64,000 bases of DNA from positions 322,886 to 386,885 of the forward strand of contig NW_006921536.1 in the NCBI RefSeq assembly GCF_000340215.1, read 5' to 3'. The translations under genes were made by a program, and so were the position numbers. Below the pieces are notes generated by a model. That model saw only the letters and a list, made by a program, of their open reading frames with translations, was not told the origin of the DNA and made no database searches. Positions 29,882 through 40,985 of the stretch are shown here, piece by piece (position 1 is the first letter of the stretch; every line of letters begins with the position of its first letter). The stretch comes from Pseudocercospora fijiensis CIRAD86. Taxonomy: Eukaryota > Ascomycota > Dothideomycetes > Mycosphaerellales > Mycosphaerellaceae.

Positions 29882-32469
29882 TCATGCCCTCTGACAGCTG
29901 CATTGCAAGCTGCGAAAGTTATCATTGTGCCGAGGAAGATGTAGTTCGGAACATTGCTCGAACTCTGAGTGGTGTGCAACGCATGTTCAGGGCGCATCGC
30001 AGAACGCTCTGCAAAAGTTTCCGTGCATGCTCCTGCATCACGCGGATCAGCAATACTACTGCAGTGTTCAAAGATTGGCGAAGAGGCTCAGCAAAGCTCA
30101 AAAGCTCAAAGCGGTATATGAACAACTTCGAGCTGCGCTTCGCATGTCGATCACTTGTTTAGAAAGACATATTTGCCGAGCTCAAGTTTGGCCGGCTCGA
30201 GGATATGCGACGAGAAGACGAAATTCAAGGCGGCTTCGATGCGCAAGTGCAGTACAGAATGTTCTGCAACGAGCACGCTACCACTACACCTGGTAATGTG
30301 CATTCGCACAATCGTCAATCTCGGGTCTTATAGCGAACCAGATTGGAACAGTGTCCAGGCTGCCTGGGCAGCATCAGACGTCCAATGCATCGCATTGCGA
30401 GCTGCTGACCTTGCCTCAAGAGGTTACGAGGAAGATAGCGAGAACGTTGTAGAATCATTCATCCAACATCCCCAAAGAGCTTCATCAAACATCATCTGCA
30501 GATTCGCAAGTCAAAGAACATGCTGCGAAGCCATGACGCTGTCGTACTCAAGCCATGGACCGTCTCAGACACTGGCGTCGCATCGTCTGAGAACTTGCCA
30601 CACGAGGCTGAAACAAACGGTATCCAGACCCAGACAAGCACTCTGGGGAAAGGGTTCAGGACTTGATTCAAGATCGATAGATGGCTTGAGATGGTCAATT
30701 TTCTCCTGGTCACGCTCAGACCTGATCAACTGATCAATCGACCAGGCCTCAAGGATTCCATTGCGTCCAGAAGACGTAATGTGGTGCTGCGCACGCGCCG
30801 TATGCACTCTCGTCACAACGCAATCTCGTCGCCCTACATCTAAATACATGGACCTGATGATGATCGAAATTTTCCAGGAAATACTGTCCATGGCTCGATC
30901 GTGGGGGCGAGTGTTGAATCAAAAGCATCGTCGTCCATGAAAGCACATGTGATCTTTCCAAGGCGCATTGGCGCTGGCGTACCTACATACAGTAATCTCG
31001 ATCCGCTGATCTTCACATGGAGCAAGCCAGATATTGAAGACCAACGTGACTGCATGTGACTACCAGAACAGGTCTAGATACCAGCATGGCACCACAGTGC
31101 CGAAAGACTACTGCCGCATACATCCCTGCAGCTGCACTACTACTGAGCTACCCCAAGCTGTGTCGCCATCAAAATTCAATAGCGCATTGACCGCGACCGC
31201 GATCCGCCCTTGTTAACGAAAACATTCGCATTTGAGTTGCAATGTATTTTTCGGAGAGAAGAGCTGCATAATAAGAGAGAGAGAGAGAAGAAAAAAAAAA
31301 CCTCCGAGGTTTAGAATACCGGTCGTAGTCTCATCATCAGTCTCACTGCCCGGCGGCGGCGCGCGGAACATTATTATCATCTCCAACAAACAATCTATTA
31401 GTAGTCAGCATAATTGATTACTTGATTAATGGAATAATGAAACTTCCAAGTTTGAGATAGAACACTGTCCAAAACATCAACCAACCCAGCTACCTAGAAT
31501 ACCTAGCGAACCAATCAACAATCAATAATCAGGCCACTCTGATGAACACCGTCGTACCGATATCACACATCTCATCTCTCATCAGGAGACAGACTACCCA
31601 CACAGTCACGTTCCGCAAACTGTGATGAAACATGCTGTTTGCATCGTGTACCTGTGTGATGATGATGATGATGATGATGAGAGCTGGAAACTAGGTAAGT
31701 GGGACCTGGTAAAACCAGGAACCCCAGCTTGCTTTCTTTCTGGCACCAGAAGTGCCAAGAAGTCAACAGCCGTGGTGCGGCGCGCGCGACGGTAACAATT
31801 AACTTAAAGCGTGAAGATGTGGCCGGAACGTGACTTGACTTGTTGACTTGTTGGAGAGAGAGATTTTTTTTTCGCGCCAACAATGGCTGTATGTTGTGTT
31901 CCACACCAGCTTGGTAGTAGGATAGAAATCATAGAGATATAGAGTCCTATCTTGCACGAATTCATCGGCGATCTTTGAAAGTCGGGGCGGATGAACTGAG
32001 GCTGACTAGGTAGTGTTCGTGGTCGTGCCGGTGGAGTCGATGAGGTATGTAGTCAGAGCCGAAGGATTGCCGACAATTGCTATACTTATTACAAAATCTG
32101 TATCATAGTTTCACTTTCACTTCATTCCTTCATAAATAAAAAGACATGATAGAGGTAATAATATAATAATATTACAGTCTTATCAGCTGCTAAAATGACG
32201 CTAGCAAGAAGAAAAAAAAACATGCCCTGCTAGTATGGCACATGGCAATCTGGCAGACGCTTTCTCCATCTCAATATGCAAAGAGAAAACAAGAAAAAAA
32301 AAAGTAGAGACCCGCTCTGAACACGCACGCCTGTATCGTAAAAATCTCTCTCATCTCATGGTATCGTGTCAGTTGGTATTGGTAACAAACGAAAAAAAAA
32401 ACAAATCTCTCGCTCTCGCTCTTTCACTCTCGTCATCATCAAGCACGAAGTTCCAGTGTAGAATTTTTT
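29882..32469. other. Long gene-poor stretch
   Basis: About 2.6 kb. Between 29950 and 30670 several short reading frames look coding-like in pieces, for example one with ELLTLPQEVTRKIA, similar to an F-box start. They are in different frames and broken by stops, so I see at most a decayed gene. A GAT trinucleotide repeat lies near 31657-31680, and purine-rich or A-rich runs lie near 31275-31300 and 32210-32310. The rest is probably the long 3' UTR of the Ser-rich gene or nothing. Confidence 0.35.
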
Positions 32470-33558
32470 CTAATTCACCTGGACACTCATGCTGCGTTGT
32501 CGGATATATAGTGGTCGTTGCCGTAGCGGGAATTCAGGACCGCTGTCGTATTCGTCGGGACACGGAGGGAGTTTGATTGGAGGTGCACGCTCGTTCGCGG
32601 CTCGCGCGATCATCTTGGGCCGCCGAGTTATGCTCGTGCTTCCGGAGCGTGCGCGTACACGTGGCTGTGACACCTCGCGTGTAGCGTTGACGATCTCCGC
32701 TGCCTGCATGTCTTCCAATCGTATATCCACGGACTCTCTGCGCATGAGATTTTTGATGGCCGAGAATTTTGGACCTCTGGTTGAAATCAATTTTGATTGC
32801 CTCTGTGCAGATGTTGGTGGTGTCGAAGGCGAAGAATTTGAGATGGTTGGCGACAGTGCGCTTGCTGCCTCCATGAGGTCGATGTGCCGGGAATAGATCT
32901 TCTTGTTTGTGTCGAGTGATAATGGCGTTTCCTCATCGATTGAGCTCGGTGCGGTGGAGGCCGGTGAGTTCGGACTTGAAGATGAGATGGAGTCACGGCG
33001 ACTGGATCTGCTCTGAGAGTCCCGACTGCTTCGTACGCTCCGAGACAAATCTATAGAGCTGCCTCGTGCTGGGATTGGTAGGGAGTGTCGCTCTGAAGTC
33101 ATAGATGAGCTCGAGAATGGCCGGGGAACACTTCTCGTTGGACTTTTCGACATCGATACAACACGAGGCCTGCCGACAGGGTGAATCTTTATTGCTTTGG
33201 CTTGAATGCATCGTTGCGATGACTGGGCAGAGCTCTCTGCCAATGATTCGGGTAATGAGTAGACACTGCTGAAGCTGGCCGTGGACCTCAGGCTAGGAGC
33301 GTCATGGTCGATAGGTGAGACAGCTTCCTCCTCTGAAGCATAGCCATGCCAGAATACCGGTTCGTTGAGGATGTCAAGAATGGAAGCAGAAGCCTTGCAA
33401 TAGGTAGTTGGCTTGTGGTACAGCTCGCCCTCTATGCCGACCATGGACGATGGCAGTTTGGTTTCGGGCATGGTTGGTTGATTGAAAAGTTGTTCCAGGG
33501 GGATTGTAGAATTGATGAAGGAGTGGTCGATGCAACGAGATGTAGTGGAATCAGCCAT
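32470..33558 (-). CDS. Ser-rich protein of unknown function
   Basis: Single exon, 362 aa from the ATG at 33558 (context CCCCATGGC). The frame is open upstream to 33867. Not recognised. Seen: an N-terminal part with SILDILNEPVFWHGYASEEEA, then a long region rich in Ser, Arg and Pro (SRSVRSSRDSQSRSSRRDS, SISSSSPNSPAS). Conserved-looking short motifs follow, GPKFSAIKNLMRRESVDIRL near residue 285 and PPCPDEYDSGPEFPLRQRP near the C-terminus. Many RxxS and SP sites suggest phosphorylation. A mostly disordered cytosolic or nuclear protein is likely. No enzyme domain is visible. Confidence 0.65.
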   Translation of the reverse strand: MADSTTSRCIDHSFINSTIPLEQLFNQPTMPETKLPSSMVGIEGELYHKPTTYCKASASILDILNEPVFWHGYASEEEAVSPIDHDAPSLRSTASFSSVYSLPESLAESSAQSSQRCIQAKAIKIHPVGRPRVVSMSKSPTRSVPRPFSSSSMTSERHSLPIPARGSSIDLSRSVRSSRDSQSRSSRRDSISSSSPNSPASTAPSSIDEETPLSLDTNKKIYSRHIDLMEAASALSPTISNSSPSTPPTSAQRQSKLISTRGPKFSAIKNLMRRESVDIRLEDMQAAEIVNATREVSQPRVRARSGSTSITRRPKMIARAANERAPPIKLPPCPDEYDSGPEFPLRQRPLYIRQRSMSVQVN

Positions 33559-34310
33559 GGGGTCGTAAGTGCCGTAGGCAATGGTTGACAATTCGGGTTG
33601 CCTCGCGTGAAGGACGGAAACGAGCCGGTATTCAATAACGCCCAGTAGCGCGCTAGGGTGTCTGGCGAGAATGACGATAAGGCTCGATAGCAGGGACGGA
33701 CGGACGGTGACTGCGGAGTGAATGCAGGGCTGTGGCCGGGATGTTCCCAGGAGCCTGAGGGCCTGAGACGGCAGCCAGTCGGCAAGGTGCTTGTGATTCT
33801 CGTAGTCCGGTGGTGATAATGTTCCAGCTTGCGTTTGGGAAGGAGGCGGAGATGGATCAAACAGCAAACGACATGACGTGTGTCTCTCGGTGGGGTCGAT
33901 GGGAGTTGCGATGGTGGTGGTGGGTGGTTGGTGGTGTATGATATGATTGCCTCAGCGCCAGCACGAACCGGAATGTCCGCGGTGGCAGACGTAATAATGG
34001 TGGCAATGGCGATGGCAACACCAGTTTTGGGCGTAGTGATGTGTGCTGAGCGTTGTGCGTGCAGCAGAGTCTCAGGGCCGGGCAGTTTGGTGCAGGGACT
34101 TCGGAGGGTTAAGTAAGGATGGTTGGCAACGCGCTACGTCCGGAGGTGTCACGATTGGGGGTGTGGGAGAGATTACTTGATCGAGGAGCAGTGGAGCACT
34201 CCTGCAGAGCGCGGGCAAACTCTGGGCACATGCCATGCATTATTGCCAGCAGGACTCAGAAGCTTCGCAGGCGGCCGGAGTGCATGTGAAGGCAAATAAT
34301 GCTGCCGTGC

Positions 34311-34352
34311 AATGCACAATGCACAATGCACAATGCACAATGCACAATGCAC
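34311..34352. repeat. Tandem repeat, AATGCAC x 6
   Basis: Six perfect copies of the 7-mer AATGCAC. Confidence 0.95.
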
Positions 34353-34467
34353 TCCAGGACGGGAGACAATGGTGATGGTGATGGTCACCTGGGCGAAGGA
34401 TGGGATGGTGGTGTAGGCGTCGGGTATTCTGGGCACCACGTTTGCGGCTGTCGCAATGGAGGCACCG

Positions 34468-34530
34468 CCGCCCTCCGCCCTCCGCCCTCCGCCCTCCGCC
34501 CTCCGCCCTCCGCCCTCCGCCCTCCGCCCT
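34468..34530. repeat. Tandem repeat, CCGCCCT x 9
   Basis: Nine perfect copies of the 7-mer CCGCCCT, strongly strand-asymmetric (C/T on plus, G/A on minus). Confidence 0.95.
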
Positions 34531-34606
34531 CCCGCTCGCCAGCAGCGCGCTGTCTGACTGTGTCTGTACTACTACACATCTCGGACGCACCAAAGCGAGT
34601 ATCCGA

Positions 34607-34635
34607 CGTGCGCGTGCGCGTGCGCGTGCGCGTGC
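34607..34635. repeat. Tandem repeat, CGTGCG x 4.8
   Basis: Alternating purine-pyrimidine hexamer repeat of the kind that can adopt Z-DNA. Confidence 0.9.
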
Positions 34636-34970
34636 CAGGCCTGTGCGCATTCCAAGAATCTACATTCTACACGTCCTTCTCGAAGCCGTCCATGCCCGTG
34701 CGAACAGGCCTGCTCCCGGTTTGGTGCTTTTCGCAGCAAAACCTCCGAGTCCGTTGTCATTGTTGCATGTATCGATACTCACGGGCCATCGCACGCTCGC
34801 ACTTGCCGAACCATGTATACTGTACATCCTGCCTCCCTAAGGTAGTACACGCGCGCCTTGGCGTCTTGGCCCTACCTCCGCCGGCGCCCGCCAGATTTCA
34901 ATTTTCGCCCTCTGCACCAGCTTGTGTGTCACTCCCGTCGCCCATCGCTCCGCTTCTCTCACCGCACTCC

Positions 34971-34993
34971 CACCGCACCGCACCGCACCGCAC
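34971..34993. repeat. Tandem repeat, CACCG x 4.6
   Basis: Perfect pentamer repeat CACCG, the fourth unrelated tandem repeat within 700 bases. Confidence 0.9.
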
Positions 34994-35639
34994 AATATCC
35001 ATCTCTTCGACCGCACTTGGCGTCCGCCCCGTTATCATATAGTTCTACCTTGATACAACACTGTCGATGTACATGCACGTGCCACGCCTAGCCCTTCCGA
35101 GTTCAGGCATGCCATGCCTTGCAACGCGCCGGGTTATGGAGTTTATCTCAGTTCGTGGCCCGTGCACTGCAAACCCTGTCACCCAAGAATAGCATCGACA
35201 GCTTCCAACTTCAATCATTCTAGCATCCTATAGGCTTCGAAAGGACTGACTTTGAGCTTCAATCCCTATAGAACGCTCGAGAATCAGGGACATAAGATAC
35301 ATCCAACACAATCGTTATCGGCAGTCTAGTAGTAGCAACACAGGTTAACCCTAAGAAAATGTTATAGCTACCCCCTGATCACCACGGGCATCGAGGACTT
35401 ACGGGAGGTACTCCGTACACAACTTGTTACTACACGCCACTAGAATCATACGCACCGCACTTCTCCTTTCTTAGAAACAGCCCGACTGCCTTCGTCTTCG
35501 TTATGCATATATTGCAGAGTAGGAACTTGCAGTCAATACTATAGTGCCTTCTACTTCCAAGAGCCCTTCCCGACACTGAAGACGATAATTCGACAAGCGT
35601 CACGAAAACTTCGCGACCTTTAATTAGATATAAGTATAT

Positions 35640-38600
35640 CAACCTAAACAAGGGTATAGATCGCGCCGCTACGGCGGCTAGGTTTGCTACGGCGCTTGTC
35701 CACTTCTATAGTTATTAATAGGCTATATATAGACCGCTAAGAGGTCCAATTTCGAGCCAATTTAAAGCCTTGTAATAGCATAGTATAGGCCTGCTTACAA
35801 TGAAGCCAAACTAGACCTTATCTAGAGACTATTTCTACCTGTTTGTTTATCGACCTGTTCTATCTCTTCCTCGCATTACGTACCGCCTTTGTTTTAACCT
35901 TACTATCGCCAATTCTACGCTCTTTATTATGTATAAGCCTTCGTACGCTAAACACCTGTCGCCTAAGGATATAGAGTTGTTACTTAGTAAGCTAGAAGTT
36001 AAGCGGCCGGTACGTGTATCTCGTAAACCGTGATAATCTCTTACTAAGCGTGTTGTTATAGTTTGAGAGCCCGTTTCTACTAAATCTATACGATCGAAGG
36101 CGCCTGTTCTTCTACCCTGCTAGTAGTAATAAGGGCATTCGAATAGAAGGCTTCGAATACGACGAATACCGCTATTTCGTATCGAACGTGTAGTACTATA
36201 AGAACCGGCTAAACTACCTATCGAATAATAGCAATAGGCGACTATATCGACGACTTAGCTTTGAGTGTCGTATCTATAAGCGCTATATAGACTATTAGCG
36301 CGCGGAAATGGCTCTAGAAGTCGTTGTAACTGCTTAGATGCGTAAGAGGCCTTAGCGGAAGCGTATAGCGCATACGAAGCCTTGTTTCGACTGTCGCGCA
36401 AAGTTAACTATTATCGAGGTCTACGAGAAGCGACTAAGAGCCGAATTTAGCGAGTTTCTCGATAACTGCGTGCTACGCAGTCTACCTAATAGTTTGACGG
36501 TCGTAAGACCGGCTTACGTAATGCTTTTGCCGCTAAATAAGTGCCATTCGTATAGTCTCGAGTTTGTCGATAGTCTAGTAGTTAATAATAGTATAAAGGC
36601 CGTATAGAAAGAGATGCTCGATTTTCGAGCTAGTAAGTGGATTCTTAGCACCTTACAGACCTTATATTAACCTGTTTCTAGGCTCAACGTTAGTCGCTTA
36701 GTTAGTAGAAGAAATGAGACGGCCTAAACAGAAGCAAGTATAGCACGACGCTAGCGCCGTAGCAATCACTCGAGACCGCGTTAGCAACGCTAATCGAGAA
36801 GTCCTTTATCGATTAAGTAATAAGCGAAGAGATAGTACGGAAATGGGGGTTGTAGCCTAACTTTAGCAGGTATACGACTACTTGAGCGCTAAATTTAGCG
36901 GTAGACGAGGCCTCGTACGAATAATTAAGTCTCGTAGACTTAATAGAAAGCTATATAGAGGCCTTGTTTAGGCTTCTAACTAGCAACTTCGAGCCCTTCG
37001 CAACTATAGGTCTTTGTTTCTATTAGACTCGACCTATTATACGAATAAGCTGAAATAGCCTCTGTCGACAGTCTACGTCCGCAATAACTACCTTAAATGG
37101 CTTCTAGCGGCTCACTTCCTTCTAGACTACGAGCAGGTATACCTAATTGAGATAGCAATCTCAACCCTTCGAGAAATGGCTTAATCCGACTGGATTGAGA
37201 AGGTTAGCGAATACGATAGATATAGGAAGCACTTCTACGTTAACGACGGCTATTCTAGTGAAGCCAAAGATCAAGACGATTTGAACTAGACTAAACAGTC
37301 TTCTTAGATACCGCTATAGTCGATTACTAACGACTTAGCGAGTAAGCAACTCGGTATAAGTTAAGGCCTTGTAGATTGTAGTATTATTTAGCGCCTCTGC
37401 TAACGCTATCTTATCAAAACCCTCGAGAAGCACTTTAAGCGCTTTCTAACTACCTTTAAGGCTATAACTAACGCATTGTTTATTGCAAGAGACTAAGAAG
37501 AATGCTAGCACTTTATTAAGACTGTATAGAGCGACCTACTAAGCTATAATACACTAAAGGCGGTCGAGAAATTAGACTATTTAAAGAAGAAGTGGATAGC
37601 TTCTAAGAGCGATCGATGGGCGACTTAGGCACGGCTCGGAGATCCCCTTTTAATAGCCGTTCGAACAACCAGTCTACTAGAGGGCTATTACGCATACTTA
37701 AAGCGCCGAAATAAGCGTTAGATGCGCAAATAGAGCTTGCGAGGTGCGTATTCGTCCCCTATTTATAATGTTGTCCGAATTTATATAAAAGAAGCCCTCT
37801 TCTGCATTTTTTAGAATAGCTAGAATTCCTTAGAACGGCTCCTTCGACCACATTCTTCTTCCCTTCTATACTATAACTACTAACAACAACTAACTGTTTC
37901 TAAGCCTTATAATGCACCTATTCTAACTCGACGATTATATCCGCGAGCGCGTACGATAAAACGGTATTGTCGACACCTACGGTTGGCTGCTAATGTAGCG
38001 GAAATACAACACTCCGGCCTTTAAACACCTACTACTTTCGGTACAGAAGAAGATAGCTAATAAGCTTATATAGTGTTGTAAGGATATAGACAATAACAAG
38101 CCTACTTAGCGGATAGCTCTACCTGCTTTATACGACGACGTATGTACTAAATGCTTCTGCTACTTCTAGTATAGCTATCACCTGCCTTACAAGCATATCT
38201 AGCGCTTCTATATTACTAATACGAGTATTCTTACGCTACGACGTTGTTAGTTATATAAGAGCCGCTTTCAAGGTCTAAATAGCAATCTTATACACCCTAA
38301 GTAGCATAATACTAGGCTTGTTATCGATGACGACAACCAGTTAGGTAAAGCGACCTACGTTAATATCAATAAGGCTCTAGGAGTGTTACGAAAGCGCCGA
38401 GTTAAGGAATACTTCTATTCTATGCAAGAAGCAGTTATATAGGCCTTCTTCCGCTTCTACGATGCGTAGGCTTCCAATCTGAACGACGCTTAGCAATACG
38501 AGGCCCTCCTATAGTAGGTAACTAACCACGCCTTAATGAACTAGAAGTTGATAAACGATTATATAAACGACTAGTTTGAACGTAGCGCTAAAGAGGCTAA

Positions 38601-39420
38601 ATTAACACCTTGTCGTGCTTCTAAGTAGCGAGGTGTTAACGATAGGCCGTTGCGGCAACTAGTCTTCTATACGGCCGCATTGCTAACTCCGCCTCTATTA
38701 GTTGCCTTAACTAACACTAACCTTCTAGATATATATAGGCCTCGTATTATTGTCGAAGGCTATTCTTTGCTAGTCTACGGTCTACCTAATAAGAACGGCT
38801 TTATTGCTTAGGTCGAAGACAGTGAAGAAGACGCACTATACGAGGTTAAGGATAACCTATTTAATAGCCTCTTAGATACAGACCTTCTACAATTAACGCT
38901 AATTAGTCGATTGCCGCTATCTTTGCTAAAGGACGCTAGCAAAAGTGATTAACACGATAACGACGAGGCATTAAGGCATTAATGGCCGTTGCTATCCTCC
39001 TTACCAGACGATTTGCCCTTACTAAGTAAGCTATTTCCACCTTCTACAGCAGAGCCACCTTCTATAGCAGAGCCACCTTCTATAGCAGAGCTACCTTCTA
39101 CAGCAGAGCTACCTTCTATAGCAGAGCTACCTTCTACAGCAGAGCCACCTTCTACAGCACTATCTATAGCTCTGCATTCTTCACCTACATAGTCGCCTAG
39201 TGAGGACACTTCAATTGATCTACTGCAGCTATTAGGTAGCTCTTATAAACCTCGTCGTCAGAAGCCTTCAATCAGTAAGCCTATAACACCTTCGAAACGC
39301 GCTCGTAGAAGGTTATACGCAGGTGTACTACCTAAACCGTACCGGATAGATCAATCCTCTCGTATACCATCTCCTACACTAATTGGACCACTAAAACGAC
39401 GGATCTGAGGAGAGGTTGTC
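35640..39420 (+). mobile_element. RIP-degraded element with one long broken reading frame, unclassified
   Basis: Over about 3.7 kb the sequence is poor in CA and TG and rich in TA. One plus-strand reading frame at a time remains coding-like, and its stops are nearly all TAG, as expected when CAG or TGG codons are hit by C-to-T RIP. Examples are 36000-36500, 37380-37740 and 37912-38950. The C-terminal part, after an 18-bp minisatellite, reads Lys/Arg-rich (KRARRRLYAGVLPKPYRID) to a TGA at about 39407-39409. I could not recognise a transposase motif, and no terminal repeats or target duplication are certain. The limits are approximate. Confidence 0.55.
39037..39160 (+). repeat. 18-bp minisatellite, about 7 copies, in frame
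   Basis: Seven copies of an 18-bp unit (first copy CCACCTTCTACAGCAGAG). Copies differ by transitions (C/T at two sites). Read in the element's frame it encodes a hexapeptide repeat P-P-S-(T/I)-A-E. Confidence 0.9.
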
Positions 39421-40985
39421 GCTTCTGAGCGGTGGAAGTGGTAGTGCTGAGGTGCAGGCGTAGACTTAGTCGTTTTCGAGCGATTACGGCTGTTCGGAAC
39501 GGTGGAAATCCGAGGTAATTGGGTTGCACAAGGGGTGTTTGCAATACCCCGATTTATACACTAATTTTGGTGGTTACAGGGCACTCTGCAGGGTGGTACG
39601 GAACCCACAGGGTGTGCTTGAGCTACCTCGAATTTACTTTCTAGGTTGATCTACTCGCATCTCCTTTGATCTCGTAATCACCAAGGCAGTCTCAACCGAC
39701 GACATGCCGCCGAGGATACTTTTAACATGAAGTCGGCAGATGAACTTACAACCTACTACGTACAACGTGTCTACGGGCAAGGTCGCCACGCCCAAAATTT
39801 GCAAGGAAGATAGGAAGCCTTGAAGCCGCAGAGCGGCAGATCTCGCGAACTCCACATCTTCTCTCTCAGCCTCACGATGCTGCACGACCACACGAAACAA
39901 AAACAAAACCATCATCATCATAATAAAAAAAAGGGCATGATGAACTTTTCCGCGAAGAGGTACGGGTAATAAATGCTCCGAATCTTGACCAAAACCCTCC
40001 GACGATGCACCCACCGCATCGCCGCATCATCGGACACCGAGTCGTGTGCACATCTCACAACTCCTCAATCCATCTTCTGCATAAAATTTCGTCATGCATC
40101 TATAGAGCTATAGCATACCGCTTTATTAGGAATATATAGAACCTTCCAACCCATCCCAAACCAGCCACATGCACCTATCCCAATTGCTGCGAGGAAGATG
40201 ACGTAAGCGACGATCACGCACCACTTCTGACTTCTCTCATCAAGGCAAGGTAATATGAAGATGATGTTACAGAAGATGACACGCCTGCCGTACAAATCTC
40301 ACATCGGCAGATGATTTTTTTTTTCGGTCATGTACATCGGCAGCACGGGCCGAAGGGATTGATGAGAATTTTTGATGAAGGCGGTCGTTTCTTGGATAGT
40401 TATCGGACAGTAAGTAGTACGGTGAATCTGGTTCCGATGAATCTGGTTCCGAGTAAGAGTTGAAATTGAAGTTATTCCGAATACTGATGTGCGCACAAAC
40501 GATCTTGATACTGTTCGATCGATCGGTCTTATTGGAAACGGCGTCGGGATGGTCCGATTCATCAACGGACACTGTACTGTAACAAGAGATCAGCGCTAGG
40601 AAGTCAGTTTTCAAAAATAGATTCGCTTGAGACTGAGACATGGACGTGGGAATAGCCGGAAGGGGACATGCTCCGATCATGCCCCATGGATGTCATTGAT
40701 CGTTGCTATCTTGCTCGATACCGATGGGCTGACAACGATGCTTTTGGCCGGGGTTTGACGACATCACCTAGGACTAGCAAGCCAACTTGAATCCGGTTCG
40801 GCAATGTGATCATGGTCGGCCTGTCATGGTAGCCGCCGATTCTGCCGGCCCTTGATGGAATAAATCTTCATCTCCTGTGCCAGGTCGACTTCCGTCTCCT
40901 CCTATGCGTAGACGGCGCGCGACCGAAGCTGATACTTAATCTCCATCGAGTCGTTGCCGTTGACTGGAAAACCCGGTTGCTGCTC
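39421..40985. other. Intergenic
   Basis: About 1.55 kb with no well-supported gene. A minus-strand open frame at 40092-40295 has one transmembrane-like segment (WCVIVAYVIFLAAIGIGACG), and another at 40267-40680 repeats SEPDS. Neither has a family match that I recognise nor clear splice partners. Confidence 0.35.

Larger units (their letters stand above)
33559..35639. other. Gene-free upstream region with a cluster of short tandem repeats
   Basis: About 2.1 kb without a supported gene, upstream of the Ser-rich gene. Open frames here are produced by the tandem repeats at 34311-34352, 34468-34530, 34607-34635 and 34971-34993. The last 200 bases grade into the RIP-mutated element that follows. 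Confidence 0.45.

Noticed and set aside
30205..30430. Two-exon small protein with an F-box-like ending (intron at 30293-30333)
   Set aside because: The intron would be only 41 nt, shorter than the others in the window, and the neighbouring coding-like pieces are in other frames with stops. At most a decayed gene.
34299..35042. 247-codon open frame with a Pro/Ser/Ala repeat
   Set aside because: It is generated by the CCGCCCT and other tandem repeats; the rest has no coding character and overlaps open frames on all other strands and phases.
35343..35353. Telomere-like TTAACCCTAA
   Set aside because: A single unit, with no tandem array, so chance is the best explanation.
35640..39420. Starship captain (tyrosine recombinase) in the RIP-degraded element
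   Set aside because: I looked for the Arg..His-x-x-Arg..Tyr pattern in the broken frame and did not find it.
35640..39660. ATCAACCTA / TAGGTTGAT as terminal repeats of the 35.6-39.4 kb element
   Set aside because: Only about 9 bp match and the flanks show no duplication.
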